Assembly (NCBI RefSeq): GCF_000526215.1
Contig: NZ_JAFQ01000004.1
Coordinates: 6,510,001-6,574,000, forward strand
Direction of reading: 5' to 3'
DNA from: Nocardia sp. BMG51109
Lineage (GTDB): Bacteria > Actinomycetota > Actinomycetes > Mycobacteriales > Mycobacteriaceae
Length of the DNA: 64,000 bases
Part shown: piece by piece, positions 8,726 to 17,518 of the stretch
How positions within the stretch are numbered: position 1 is the stretch's first letter
How the letters are laid out: every line of letters starts with the position of its first letter
Notes under the pieces: model-generated
What the model was told of the DNA's origin: nothing
Databases searched by the model: none
Seen by the model: only the letters and a program-made list of their open reading frames with translations
Made by a program: the position numbers and the translations under genes

Positions 8726-9964
8726 TCAGAGGCGAATGCCCAGCAGCGCGTCCACCGCGTCGGCCAGCAGGCCCGGGGCCGAGCGGTCCGGGCCGCCGTA
8801 GTCCAGCGCCTGCTGCGCCCAGCTGTCCACGGCGGCAAGGGCTTTCGGGGTGTCCAGGTCGTCGGCCAGATGGTGGCGCAGCCGGGCGACGGTGTCGTCG
8901 GCCGCCGGGCCGGACGCCGGCGCGGCCGCCTGCCGCCAGCGTTGCAGCCGGGCCAGCGCCTCGGCCTGCACCCGATCGTTCCACTCCCGGTCCTGCCGAT
9001 AGTGCCCGGCGAACAGGCCCAGCCGGATCACCGCCGGATCCACCTCCGCGCGGCGCAGCCTCGACACGAACACCAGATTGCCGCGCGACTTGGACATCTT
9101 CTCGCCGTCCAGCGCGATCATCCCGGCATGCACGTAATGGCGGGCGAAGCGCCGGCCCGCCACCAGCGCCTCGGCGTGCGCGGCCGAGTACTCGTGGTGC
9201 GGGTAGATCAGATCGCTGCCGCCGCCCTGGATGTCGAACTCCGCGCCGAGCCGGTTGAGCGCGATCGCCGCGCATTCGATGTGCCAGCCGGGCCGCCCCT
9301 GCCCGAACGGCGCCGGCCAGGACGGCTCGCCCGGGCGCGCCATCCGCCACAGCAGCGCATCGATCGAATCGCGCTTACCCGGCCGCTGCGGATCGCCGCC
9401 GCGCTCGGCGAACAGCCGCTCCATGGTGGCGCGGTCGTAACCGGATTCGTAGCCGAACTGCTCGGTGGCGTCGCGGCGGAAGTACACGTCGGGATATTCG
9501 GCGTCGTCGACGACATACGCCGCGCCCGAGGCCAGCAGCTTGTCCACCAGCTCCACGACCTCGCCGATCGACTCCACCGCGCCGATGTAGTCGCGCGGCG
9601 GCAACACCCGCAGCGCCGCCATATCCTCCCGGAACAGCGCGATCTCGCGGGCGCCCAGATCCCGCCAGCCGACCCCGTCGCGGTCGGCGCGCTCGAACAG
9701 CGGATCGTCGACGTCGGTGACGTTCTGCACGTAGTGCACGGCGTGACCGCCGTCGCGCAGCACCCGGTTGATCAGGTCGAAGGTCAGGTAGGTGGCGGCG
9801 TGCCCGAGGTGGGTGGCGTCGTAGGGGGTGATGCCGCAGACGTACATGGTGGCGGTCGGGCCCGGGGTCAGCGGGCGCACCTGCCGGTCGGCGGTGTCGA
9901 ACAACCGCAACGGCGGTCCTGATCCGGGGACGGCGGGAACGGAGATTTCGGACCAGGACTGCAT
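8726..9964 (-). CDS. mshC: Cysteine:1D-myo-inosityl 2-amino-2-deoxy-alpha-D-glucopyranoside ligase MshC
   Basis: ATP-dependent ligation of cysteine to GlcN-Ins, the third step of mycothiol synthesis, in the cytosol. The protein is 412 aa, the usual length. It is a class I cysteinyl-tRNA-synthetase-like enzyme: [18 protein letters not shown] (43-60) contains the HIGH-type motif HLGH and zinc ligand Cys43, the other zinc ligands being Cys231 and the His pair in YPHHEY; KMSKS lies at 289-293. ATG 9964 matches family length; the longer frame to 10057 adds 31 unconserved residues. It is last in the minus-strand uppP operon, as in Mycobacterium (Rv2130c). Confidence 0.96.
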   Translation of the reverse strand: MQSWSEISVPAVPGSGPPLRLFDTADRQVRPLTPGPTATMYVCGITPYDATHLGHAATYLTFDLINRVLRDGGHAVHYVQNVTDVDDPLFERADRDGVGWRDLGAREIALFREDMAALRVLPPRDYIGAVESIGEVVELVDKLLASGAAYVVDDAEYPDVYFRRDATEQFGYESGYDRATMERLFAERGGDPQRPGKRDSIDALLWRMARPGEPSWPAPFGQGRPGWHIECAAIALNRLGAEFDIQGGGSDLIYPHHEYSAAHAEALVAGRRFARHYVHAGMIALDGEKMSKSRGNLVFVSRLRRAEVDPAVIRLGLFAGHYRQDREWNDRVQAEALARLQRWRQAAAPASGPAADDTVARLRHHLADDLDTPKALAAVDSWAQQALDYGGPDRSAPGLLADAVDALLGIRL

Positions 9965-10136
9965 GATTCGAGGGTAAAGGTGTGATCGGCGCACCCCCGC
10001 GCCGCCCCCGGTCACCGGTATCGGGCGGCACACCCGTCGATGCGGCACGACCTGCAACGTTGCAGCGAATGCCGAAAGTCAACGGTTGCAATCGCGGCGG
10101 AGCGAACCGGGCGGCCGCCGGGATCGCCGCGGCGGA

Positions 10137-10979
10137 TCAGAACGCGGGCCAGGGAATCGGCCGCGCGCTGTCGGGCAGCGGCATCACCGGGTCGTCGAGC
10201 AGCAGCCGCGCCCGCGCGTCCAGCGCCGCGATCTCCTCGTCGGTGAGATGGCCCGCCAGCTCGTCGCCGAGCTCACCGGGCAGGGACTTGACGAAGGTGT
10301 CGATATCGGCGAGCAGCTCGTCGGCGACCGGCTCCCCGGCCCACCCCCACAGCACCGTGCGCAGTTTCGGCTCGGCGTGCAGGCAGATGCCGTGATCCAC
10401 GCCGTACACCCCGCCGTCGACGCCCTCGAGCGCATGCCCGCCCTTGCGGTCGGCGTTGTTGATCAGCACGTCGAGCACCGCCATCCGGTGCAGCCGCGGA
10501 TCGTCGGCGTGCACCAGCGACACCTCCTCGCCGGTGCCGTCGATCGCGCGCAGCACCTCCCGGAAGCCGTCGGGCACCGCGCCCAGCGGCACCAGATCCA
10601 CCAGGTCCGGGCGGCCCGCGCGGGCCGTGCGGTGGTCGATCGATTCGACCCAGCGCTGCACCATCCCCGGCCCCAGCGGGCCCTCGCGCAGTATCGTCTC
10701 CGGGATCACGCCCCACCCGAGCGCCTGCGACACCCGATAGGAGGCCACCTCCCGGCCCGCCAGGGTGCCGTCGGGAAAGTCCCACAGCGGCCGCTCCCCG
10801 CGCACCGGTTTGTACACCACGCGCACGGTTGCCTCGCCTGCCTCGCCGCCCTCGGTGCGCACAGTGCAGTCGGCGCCGATCTCGCATACCAGGGTGACAT
10901 TGCTGGCCGTGCTCACCCGGCCGATCACCGACAGGTCACCGATGCGGAACGGATCTCCGGCTCTGCCGTCGGTGTCCAC
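10137..10979 (-). CDS. SCO1664-family protein (PI3/4-kinase-like fold)
   Basis: A 280-aa protein of the conserved actinobacterial SCO1664 family (Rv2133c-like by position), distantly related to phosphatidylinositol 3/4-kinases; the substrate is unknown. Supporting segments are VVYKPVRGERPLWDFP (ATP-binding Lys region), the HRMAVLDVLINNADRKGGH catalytic-loop-like motif and GVDHGICLH (DHG, in the place of DFG). The first codon lies 4 bp from the end of the DUF3090 gene, so the two are probably co-translated. It is always found with mshC, DUF3090 and the phosphatase in related genomes, suggesting a role near mycothiol or inositol chemistry (inference). Confidence 0.85.
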   Translation of the reverse strand: MDTDGRAGDPFRIGDLSVIGRVSTASNVTLVCEIGADCTVRTEGGEAGEATVRVVYKPVRGERPLWDFPDGTLAGREVASYRVSQALGWGVIPETILREGPLGPGMVQRWVESIDHRTARAGRPDLVDLVPLGAVPDGFREVLRAIDGTGEEVSLVHADDPRLHRMAVLDVLINNADRKGGHALEGVDGGVYGVDHGICLHAEPKLRTVLWGWAGEPVADELLADIDTFVKSLPGELGDELAGHLTDEEIAALDARARLLLDDPVMPLPDSARPIPWPAF

Positions 10980-10983
10980 CGCC

Positions 10984-11568
10984 TCACTCCTCCAGGTCGG
11001 CCGCGCCGAAGATGTCGCCGCGCTTGTATCCGTTGGTGCGCACGCACATATGGCCCTTGGTCGACAGCGGCTCGCCGCACAGCGGGCACGGCGGCCGGCC
11101 CGCGGCGATCACCTTCGTCGAGCGCAGCGCGAACTCGCGCGCCTGCGACGGGGTGAGGAACACCCGCACCGCGTCCGGGCCCTCCTCGGTGTCGTCGAGC
11201 ACCACCGACTCGTCCACCTCGGTCTCGGTGATCGCCAGCAGCTCCACCACCACCGCGCCGGCGTCCGCGTCCCAGCCCAGACCCATTGTGCCGACGCGGA
11301 ACTCGGCGTCTATCGGCATCTGCAGCGGGTCGATGTCGCTGACCTCGTCCGCCTGCGGGGGAACCTCCGCGCCGAACCGGCGCGCCACCTCGTCCAGCAA
11401 CAGGCCCATCCGGTCGGCGAGCACCTTCACCTGCTGCTTCTCCAACAGCACGCTCACCACTCTCGGATCCTCCACGGCCTGCAGATAGAAGGCGCGATCG
11501 CCTGGCTCACCGACGGTTCCGGCCACGAAACGATCGGGGGTGCGAAATACATGGATTGCTCGGGCCAT
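10984..11568 (-). CDS. DUF3090 domain-containing protein
   Basis: Protein of 194 aa belonging to the DUF3090 family (Rv2134c position). It begins MARAIHVFRTPDRFVAG and ends with a CPLCGEPLSTKGHMC segment, which looks like a small zinc-binding CxxC..C ending. No enzymatic function is known. ATG 11568 has AGGAGG about 5 bp upstream, and this decides against the GTG at 11574. It is the second member of the phosphatase, DUF3090, SCO1664, mshC run. Confidence 0.88.
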   Translation of the reverse strand: MARAIHVFRTPDRFVAGTVGEPGDRAFYLQAVEDPRVVSVLLEKQQVKVLADRMGLLLDEVARRFGAEVPPQADEVSDIDPLQMPIDAEFRVGTMGLGWDADAGAVVVELLAITETEVDESVVLDDTEEGPDAVRVFLTPSQAREFALRSTKVIAAGRPPCPLCGEPLSTKGHMCVRTNGYKRGDIFGAADLEE

Positions 11569-11592
11569 CTGCACCTCCTGAAACCGACTGCA

Positions 11593-12378
11593 CTACTCAC
11601 TACACGAATCGGGGCGTCCTGCATTCCCATTATCCGTACCCGCCGCGCTCGTGCCGGTCGCGGCGGCGGGCCCTACCTCACCGCCGGGGACCGACCCAGC
11701 TTCACCGCCGGGGACCGGCCCGTCGCGTTGCCCCGATCGTTGCTCGGGCGTCGCCGCCAGAGCCGACAGATCGGTTCCCGTGTCGTTGATCCGCCACACC
11801 GACGGACCGACCGAGCCGTAGCGCACCACGCTCATCGACGCCGGTTCGACCACGATGCGCTGGAACCCGTCCAGATGGATCCCGAACGCGTCGGCCAGCA
11901 CCGCCTTGATGACATCGCCGTGCGTACATGCCACCCACAGCGCGTCGCGCCCGTGTTGCTCGGCGAAGGCGCGATCGTGCTCGCGTACGGCGGCCACGGC
12001 ACGATACTGCACCTGTGCCAGGCCCTCCCCGGCGGGGAACACCGCGCCGGAGGCGTGCCGCTGCACCACCTTCCACAGCGGCTCGTTCACCAGCTCCGAC
12101 AGCTTGCGGCCGGTCCAGTCGCCGTAGTCGACCTCCAGCAACCCCGGTTCGGGGGCGGGCGTCAGGCCCAGCTTCTCCGCCAGCGGGGCCACCGTGCGGG
12201 CACAGCGCTCGAGCGGCGAGTGCACGATGTGCTCGATCGGCAGGGCCGCCAACCGTTCCGCCACCGTCTGCGCCTGCTCGCGGCCGCGGTCGGTCAGATC
12301 GACTCCGGGGCTGCGTCCGGCCAGGGTGGCGGCGATGTTGGAGGTCGACACCCCGTGCCGCAGGAGGATCACCGTCAT
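11593..12378 (-). CDS. Histidine phosphatase family protein (MSMEG_4193 type)
   Basis: Phosphoglycerate-mutase-like phosphohydrolase (261 aa; Rv2135c position). The phosphohistidine motif LLRHGVSTSN (5-14), the catalytic Glu region LLEVDYGDWTG and the second His in CTHGDVIKAVL are all present. The last ~50 residues are a Gly/Ala/Ser/Thr-rich disordered tail containing a short PGGE repeat. It sits between uppP and DUF3090, with gaps of about 50 and 24 bp, in one likely operon. The substrate is unknown. Confidence 0.88.
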   Translation of the reverse strand: MTVILLRHGVSTSNIAATLAGRSPGVDLTDRGREQAQTVAERLAALPIEHIVHSPLERCARTVAPLAEKLGLTPAPEPGLLEVDYGDWTGRKLSELVNEPLWKVVQRHASGAVFPAGEGLAQVQYRAVAAVREHDRAFAEQHGRDALWVACTHGDVIKAVLADAFGIHLDGFQRIVVEPASMSVVRYGSVGPSVWRINDTGTDLSALAATPEQRSGQRDGPVPGGEAGSVPGGEVGPAAATGTSAAGTDNGNAGRPDSCSE

Positions 12379-12430
12379 GTAACCCAGCCTAGTGGTGGGT
12401 GAGGCGGGCGCGCGCCGCGTGCGCGGTCGT

Positions 12431-13378
12431 TCACGTCGCCGACACCACGCCGCCGGCCAGCAGGCCCATCACGACCAGGCCCAGCACGATGCGGTAGGCG
12501 ACGAACCAGTTCAGCGAATGCCGGGCGACGAACCGCAGCAGCCAGGCCACCGACGCGTAGCCGAGCGCGAACGCCACCACCGTCGCCACCAGCAGCTGCG
12601 GGCCGGAGGCGTTCAGGCCCTCGCCGGCCGGTTCGAATGCGTCGGGGAGGCTGAACAATCCGGACGCCACCACCGCCGGAATCGCCAGCAGGAACGAGAA
12701 CCGCACGGCCGCTTCGCGAGTCAGGCCGATGAACAACCCCGCCGACGAGGTGGCGCCCGACCGCGAGACGCCCGGCACCAGCGCCAGGCACTGGGCCAGG
12801 CCCATGATCACCCCGTCGCGGGTGGTGAGTTGCTCGAGCGGGCGCCGCTGCCGGCCGTAGTATTCGGCCGCCGCGATGACCAGTGCGAACACGATCAGCA
12901 TCGTCGACACCAGCCACAGGTTGCGGGCGCCGCTGCGGATCGCGTCCTTGAATACGAAGCCCAGCAACCCGATCGGGATGGTGGCCACGATCACGTACCA
13001 GCCGATCCGGTAGTCCAGTTCGCGTTGCGCGTCCTCGTCGAGGCCGTACCCGCCCGGCCCTTCGCCGGTGTAGACGGGCAGCTGCGTGGTGACCTGCTCG
13101 CCGATCGGCACCGCCTCCCGCGACGACGCGGTCAGCCGCAGGTACAGCGTGGTGAACCAGGCACGCAGGATGCGCCAGATGTCCTTGGCGAAATACACCA
13201 CCACCGCGGCCTCGGTGCCCAGCTGCGTCACCGCGGTGAACGACGCCCCGGCGTCGTCGCCGAAGAATACGGACGACACGATGCGCAGATGCCCCGACGA
13301 GGAGATCGGCAGGAACTCCGTCAGTCCCTGCACCACCCCCAGAACGAGCGCCTGCACCCACGTCATCGACGTGCCCAC
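12431..13378 (-). CDS. uppP: Undecaprenyl-diphosphate phosphatase
   Basis: Integral membrane phosphatase that converts undecaprenyl diphosphate to the monophosphate, recycling the lipid carrier for peptidoglycan and other wall polymers. Both signature regions are present: [15 protein letters not shown] near the N-terminus (Glu, Ser and His of the active site) and [13 protein letters not shown] with the conserved Arg. About eight hydrophobic segments and 315 aa match the BacA/UppP family. It is the first gene of the minus-strand cluster leading to mshC. An internal loop of about 30 residues ([20 protein letters not shown]) is longer than in E. coli, as in other actinobacteria. Confidence 0.96.
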   Translation of the reverse strand: MGTSMTWVQALVLGVVQGLTEFLPISSSGHLRIVSSVFFGDDAGASFTAVTQLGTEAAVVVYFAKDIWRILRAWFTTLYLRLTASSREAVPIGEQVTTQLPVYTGEGPGGYGLDEDAQRELDYRIGWYVIVATIPIGLLGFVFKDAIRSGARNLWLVSTMLIVFALVIAAAEYYGRQRRPLEQLTTRDGVIMGLAQCLALVPGVSRSGATSSAGLFIGLTREAAVRFSFLLAIPAVVASGLFSLPDAFEPAGEGLNASGPQLLVATVVAFALGYASVAWLLRFVARHSLNWFVAYRIVLGLVVMGLLAGGVVSAT

Positions 13379-13571
13379 GTCACCTCCCGAACGATCCGAA
13401 TCCGCTGCCGCCGGGCATGATCCGCGCCCGGCCGAGTCCGGCAGCGACCCTACATGCCGCCGCGCGCGCTGTCCGAGCTACCGCCACCCACAGCCGGCGG
13501 CGACGAGAATGTCCGGCGTTTCGGCCCGGCGGTTCGCGGGTGCGTAGCCGGTCCGGCGGCGCCGGTGGCCC

Positions 13572-13577
13572 TAGGCT
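13572..13577 (+). promoter_or_regulatory. -10 element TAGGCT of a probable leaderless promoter
   Basis: TAGGCT ends 7 bp before a GTG (13585) that opens an 8-codon ORF. The same hexamer occurs at similar spacing before the genes at 36895 and 39511 and before hmuT. Confidence 0.4.
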
Positions 13578-13584
13578 CGTGTCT

Positions 13585-13608
13585 GTGACAGAAGTGTGGG
13601 CACTGTGA
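13585..13608 (+). CDS. Possible 7-aa leader ORF upstream of the aldo/keto reductase
   Basis: GTG opens VTEVWAL and ends with TGA at 13606-13608, which overlaps the ATG of the aldo/keto reductase as TGATG. It sits directly after TAGGCT, so it would be translated from the 5' end of a leaderless message and deliver ribosomes to the next start. This is only a proposal from spacing; translation is unproven. Confidence 0.25.
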   Translation: MTEVWAL

Positions 13609-14573
13609 TGGAACAGCGGACGGTGGGGCACAGCGGCCTGCGCGTCTCTCGGATGGGGCTGGCCACCCACACCTGGGGCACGGAGACCGACGCGGAACAG
13701 GCGGGCGCGCAGCTGGTGGCGTTCGTGGAGGCCGGCGGGACGCTGGTGGACACCTCCCCGGCCTATCACGGCGGCGGCGCGCAGCGGATGCTCGGCGATC
13801 TGGTGGGCGAGCTGGTGCCGCGCGACGATCTGGTGATCAGCGGCTGCGCGGGCCTGGCGGCCGTGCCCGGGGTGACCGATCCGGCGGGCGCGCCGGCCGC
13901 CGAGGTCCGCTGGACCGTCGACGCGTCCCGCCGCAACCTGATGCGCCAGCTCGACCGCACCCTCGCCGACCTCGGCACCGACTATCTCGACGTGTGGAGC
14001 GTGGCGGCCTGGGATCCGTACACCCCGCTCGCCGAGGTCGCGGCCACCGTCGAGTACGCGGTGCGTTCGGGCCGGGTCCGCTACGCCGGGGTGCGCGGCC
14101 TGAACGCCTGGCAGCTGGCGACCCTCGCGTCGGCGGCGCCGATCACCGCCGCCCAGATTCCCTATTCGCTGCTGGCCCGCGGGGCCGAACGCGATGTCGT
14201 GCCCGCCGCCGCGCATCACGGCGTCGGGCTGATCGCGGCCGCGCCGCTGGCCGGTGGGGTGCTCACCGGCAAGTACCGCGACGGCGTTCCGGCCGATTCG
14301 CGCGGCGCGGACGAGGTCGCGGGCGCGGAGATCCGTGACCGCCTCGACGATCACGCCGCCCGCGTCGTGGACGCGCTCGTGACCGCCGCCGACGGGCTGG
14401 GCACCTCCCCGCTCGCGGTGGCGCTGGCCTGGATCCGCGACCGCCCCGGCGTGACCAGCATGGTCGTCGGGGCCCGCGATATCGGCCAGTTCACCGGCGT
14501 CCTCGCGGCCGAGACGCTGGAGCTGCCGCGCGCCATCGCCGCCGCCCTCGACGACGTCAGCGGCGGGGCGTGA
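13608..14573 (+). CDS. Aldo/keto reductase family protein with altered catalytic residues
   Basis: A TIM-barrel oxidoreductase-like protein of 321 aa, probably cytosolic and NADPH-binding. GHSGLRVSRMGLATHTWG, LVDTSPAYHGGGAQRMLG and ADLGTDYLDVWSVAAWD follow the aldo/keto reductase order. The family tetrad is Asp-Tyr-Lys-His: Asp and Tyr are present, but the strand that should end in TK reads LVISGCAG and the catalytic His position (LH in relatives) reads VAAWD. The protein may therefore bind cofactor without classic reduction. ATG 13608 is chosen over GTG 13596, because of the TGATG overlap. Confidence 0.82.
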   Translation: MEQRTVGHSGLRVSRMGLATHTWGTETDAEQAGAQLVAFVEAGGTLVDTSPAYHGGGAQRMLGDLVGELVPRDDLVISGCAGLAAVPGVTDPAGAPAAEVRWTVDASRRNLMRQLDRTLADLGTDYLDVWSVAAWDPYTPLAEVAATVEYAVRSGRVRYAGVRGLNAWQLATLASAAPITAAQIPYSLLARGAERDVVPAAAHHGVGLIAAAPLAGGVLTGKYRDGVPADSRGADEVAGAEIRDRLDDHAARVVDALVTAADGLGTSPLAVALAWIRDRPGVTSMVVGARDIGQFTGVLAAETLELPRAIAAALDDVSGGA

Positions 14574-14611
14574 ACGGGGGCGGCCCGGTTCCGCACCGTC
14601 GGCGGCACCTC

Positions 14612-14630
14612 TTAGGCTTGCCTATATGAG
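14612..14630 (+). promoter_or_regulatory. IdeR/DtxR iron box overlapping a leaderless promoter
   Basis: TTAGGCTTGCCTA at 14612-14624 matches the DtxR/IdeR consensus in about 12 of 19 positions over the full site and contains the perfect inverted repeat TAGGC-TT-GCCTA. TAGGCT (14613-14618) also fits a -10 hexamer with transcription starting at about the ATG (14626). Bound Fe-IdeR would cover the -10 and start site, so repression in iron-replete cells is expected. Confidence 0.75.
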
Positions 14631-15687
14631 CAGCCTCGACCGTGTCCGATCGGCCCGCACCGCAGCCCGGTCCCGGCGGCCGGCGGCCCGAGTCGTGCTG
14701 GCCGTGCTCGCGCTGAGCCTGGTCGCCGGGGTCACCGCGTGCGGATCGCCGACCGGGGCCACCGGATCCGGTCAGCGCGGCCCGGCCACCGCGACGCTCG
14801 CCGACCTCGACCCGGTGCCGGTCGGTCCCGCACCCGCCCCGGCGCTGCCGGCGACGGTGAAGTCGTCCGACGGCAGCGACGTGACCGTCACCGACGCCGG
14901 CCGCATCATCGCCGTCGACCGGTACGGCACCCTCGCGCAGACGGTGTGGGCGCTGGGCCTGGGCGCGAACCTGGTGGGCCGGTCGACCTCGGCGGCGTTC
15001 CCGGCGGTGCAGCAGGTGCCCAACGTCGCCGGCGGCAGCGGCAGCATCAGCGTGGAAGCCGTTGCGGCGCAACGGCCCACGGTCTTTCTCACCGACACCG
15101 TCAGCGCCACGCCCGCGATGCGTGAACAGTTGAAGGCGCTGGGCATCACGGTGGTCTACTTCGATTCCGAGCGCAGCCTGGAGAAGACCGGCCCGCAGAT
15201 CGAGGCGGTGGCCGCCGCGCTCGGCGTGCCCGAGCAGGGCCGGAAACTGGCGCAGCGCACCAGCGACGAGATCGCCGCCGCCACCGTGCCGAAGCAGGAT
15301 CCGCCGGTGAAGATGGCGTTCCTGTACCTGCGCAGCACCGCGATCACCATGATCGCCGGCCCCGGTTCGGGCGCCGACTCGCTGATCGCCGCGCTCGGCG
15401 GTACCGACGCCGGCACCGCGGCGGGCCTGAGCGAGCCGTTCACCAATATCACCAGCGAGGGCATGATCGCCGCCTCCCCCGACGTGCTGCTGGTGATGAC
15501 CGACGGACTGAAATCCGTCGGCGGCGTCGAGGGCCTGGCCAAGGTTCCCGGCATCGCGCAGACCCCGGCGGGCCGCAATCAGCGGGTCGTCGACATGTCC
15601 GATGCCGCGCTGCTGAGCTTCGGCCCCAACACCGGCCGCGTCCTGTCGGCCCTGTCCCAGGCGATCTACCACCGGCCCTCCGCATGA
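14626..15687 (+). CDS. hmuT: Haem ABC transporter substrate-binding lipoprotein
   Basis: Captures haem (or possibly a siderophore) outside the membrane and passes it to the HmuUV transporter. The 353-aa protein has a lipoprotein signal with lipobox VTAC (Cys39), an ~45-residue Ala/Pro linker, then a class III binding fold: GRIIAVDRYGTLAQTVWALG, QRPTVFLTD and SPDVLLVMTDGLKSVGG are typical of HmuT/FepB-like proteins. It is preceded by an IdeR box that overlaps its promoter and ends in an ATGA overlap with the permease gene. Haem is preferred because the trio matches hmuTUV of Corynebacterium. Confidence 0.82.
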   Translation: MSSLDRVRSARTAARSRRPAARVVLAVLALSLVAGVTACGSPTGATGSGQRGPATATLADLDPVPVGPAPAPALPATVKSSDGSDVTVTDAGRIIAVDRYGTLAQTVWALGLGANLVGRSTSAAFPAVQQVPNVAGGSGSISVEAVAAQRPTVFLTDTVSATPAMREQLKALGITVVYFDSERSLEKTGPQIEAVAAALGVPEQGRKLAQRTSDEIAAATVPKQDPPVKMAFLYLRSTAITMIAGPGSGADSLIAALGGTDAGTAAGLSEPFTNITSEGMIAASPDVLLVMTDGLKSVGGVEGLAKVPGIAQTPAGRNQRVVDMSDAALLSFGPNTGRVLSALSQAIYHRPSA

Positions 15688-17432
15688 CCGACCCGGAACC
15701 CGTTCGCTCGCAGGAGAACTCGCGCACTTCCGGGATCGATGCGGAGAACGGCTCGGCACCGCGCCGGGACGCCGGTGAAGTCTCCGGCACCGCGGCCGTA
15801 CCCGCGGCGACACGTGCCGGCACGGCTGCGACCGATCCCCGCCGGAACAACGACTCCGTGCATCCCACAGCGGATTCGACCCCGTCGCGCGACATCGAAT
15901 CACCGGCAGCAGATCCGGCGGACCGCGACCCGAACACGAGTCCGGCGCCGCCGCAACCGCACTCGTCCCCGCTGACCGGCGCCGATCCCTCGGCGCGGCG
16001 GGCCGTGGCAGCCACCGGTGCGGCCCGGCACCCGGAACCGGAAGGCGCCGGCGCGGACTCGCCCCGGCCGGACACGGCATCGCACGGTGCCGCCGGAGGT
16101 GCGGCCGTGACACGGACCCCGGCGGCGGCCGAAATCCGCCGTGCGGATACCGGGCCCACGGCCGGCGACGGGGTGACCGGATCCGATTCCGATACAGCAT
16201 CGCGCGGTGTGGCCGGGGATGCGGCCGAGCCGCGGGGGCGGGCCGCGGACGGTCGCCCCGGGCAGCCGAACTCCGCGGGGACCGACGTGGGGACGGAGCG
16301 GGCACGGGGCACCGTGTCACCGGAACCGGACGGCGGGAACGGCGGCGCGTCCGGGCCGAACGGGCCGGCGTCGTTCACGCACGGCCGTGATCCGCGGCGA
16401 TGGTCGAAGGTTTCGCTGGTGTTCGCGGGGTCGGTCGTGCTGCTCGTTCTGCTGGCGATGTACTCGGCGGCCGTGGGACAGGTGCCGACGAGCCCGATGG
16501 AGGTGGTGGGCAGTGTGCTGCATCGGATCGGGCTGGACTGGGGGCCGTTGCCGGGGCATCCGGCGGGTGAGGTGACGCTGTGGGAGGTGCGGTTCCCGCG
16601 GGTGGTGCTGGCGGTGCTGGTGGGGGCGGCGCTGGCCACGGCCGGGGCGCTGCTGCAGGGGGTGTTCGCGAATCCGCTCGCCGAACCCGGCGTGATCGGC
16701 GTGTCGGCGGGGGCGGCGGTCGGTGCGGGTGTCGTCATCGTCGTCGGTGGCGCGTTCGCGGCGGCGTGGTCGGTGGCCGGCGGCGCGTTCGTGGCCGGGC
16801 TGGGTACGACGCTGCTGGTGTATCTGCTGTCGCGGTCGGGCGGGCGCACCGAGACGGTGACCCTCGTGCTCACCGGTGTCGCGGTCAATGCCTTCGCCGG
16901 TGGTTTGATGGCGTTCCTGCTGTTCACCGCCTCGCCGGCCGCGCGGGACCAGATCGTGTTCTGGCAGTTGGGCAGCCTCAACGGCGCCACCTGGCAGTCG
17001 GTGGCGGTGGTGGCGCCGCTGACGGCGTTCGGTGTCGCCGCGGCGGTGGTGCTGGCGCCGCGGCTGGACCTGCTGGCGCTCGGCGAATCCGCGGCCCGGC
17101 ACCTCGGCGTGGACGTGGAACGGTTGCGGCGCAACGTGATCGTGATCGTGGCGATCCTGGCCACCGCCGGGGTCGCGTTCACCGGCATCATCCTGTTCGT
17201 CGGGCTGATCGTGCCGCATCTGGTGCGGATGCTGGTCGGGCCCGCGCACCGGGTGCTGATCCCGCTGTCGGCGCTGGTCGGTGCGATCGTGCTGCTGGCC
17301 GCCGACGTCGGCGCCCGCACCCTGGTCGCGAACGCCGACCTGCCGCTGGGCATGCTCACCTCGCTGATCGGCGGCCCGTTCTTCTTCTGGTTGCTGCGCC
17401 GCACGCGGGCGCGGTCGGGCGGCTGGGCATGA
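15684..17432 (+). CDS. hmuU: Haem/iron ABC transporter permease with a 238-residue disordered N-terminal extension
   Basis: FecCD-type permease (582 aa). The transporter core occupies about residues 239-582 with the usual hydrophobic helices and family motifs (LRFPR-like VRFPRVVLAVLVGAALATAG, NPLAEPGVIGVSAGA, GLIVPHLVRMLVGPAHR). Before it lies an unusual 238-residue cytoplasmic tail made of Ala, Pro, Asp, Gly, Thr and Arg with no fold predicted by eye. The ATG overlaps the hmuT stop (ATGA), so translation from the upstream start is plausible. The tail is coding-like in composition but of unknown purpose; an internal start nearer residue 235 cannot be excluded. Confidence 0.85.
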   Translation: MTDPEPVRSQENSRTSGIDAENGSAPRRDAGEVSGTAAVPAATRAGTAATDPRRNNDSVHPTADSTPSRDIESPAADPADRDPNTSPAPPQPHSSPLTGADPSARRAVAATGAARHPEPEGAGADSPRPDTASHGAAGGAAVTRTPAAAEIRRADTGPTAGDGVTGSDSDTASRGVAGDAAEPRGRAADGRPGQPNSAGTDVGTERARGTVSPEPDGGNGGASGPNGPASFTHGRDPRRWSKVSLVFAGSVVLLVLLAMYSAAVGQVPTSPMEVVGSVLHRIGLDWGPLPGHPAGEVTLWEVRFPRVVLAVLVGAALATAGALLQGVFANPLAEPGVIGVSAGAAVGAGVVIVVGGAFAAAWSVAGGAFVAGLGTTLLVYLLSRSGGRTETVTLVLTGVAVNAFAGGLMAFLLFTASPAARDQIVFWQLGSLNGATWQSVAVVAPLTAFGVAAAVVLAPRLDLLALGESAARHLGVDVERLRRNVIVIVAILATAGVAFTGIILFVGLIVPHLVRMLVGPAHRVLIPLSALVGAIVLLAADVGARTLVANADLPLGMLTSLIGGPFFFWLLRRTRARSGGWA

Positions 17433-17518
17433 GCGGCGTGATCGCCGGGCGCACACCGGCTTCGGCCGGAGGTGCGGCGCGGGAAGTACCGGCGACGAGG
17501 CGGGGAGGCATGCGGTGA
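17429..17518 (+). CDS. 29-aa ORF bridging hmuU and hmuV
   Basis: ATG 17429 overlaps the hmuU stop (ATGA), and the TGA at 17516-17518 overlaps the hmuV GTG (GTGA). The product is Arg/Gly/Ala-rich with no recognisable domain. The perfect overlap at both ends suggests it carries ribosomes from the permease to the ATPase cistron. It may equally be a fortuitous frame in a short spacer. Confidence 0.35.
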   Translation: MSGVIAGRTPASAGGAAREVPATRRGGMR

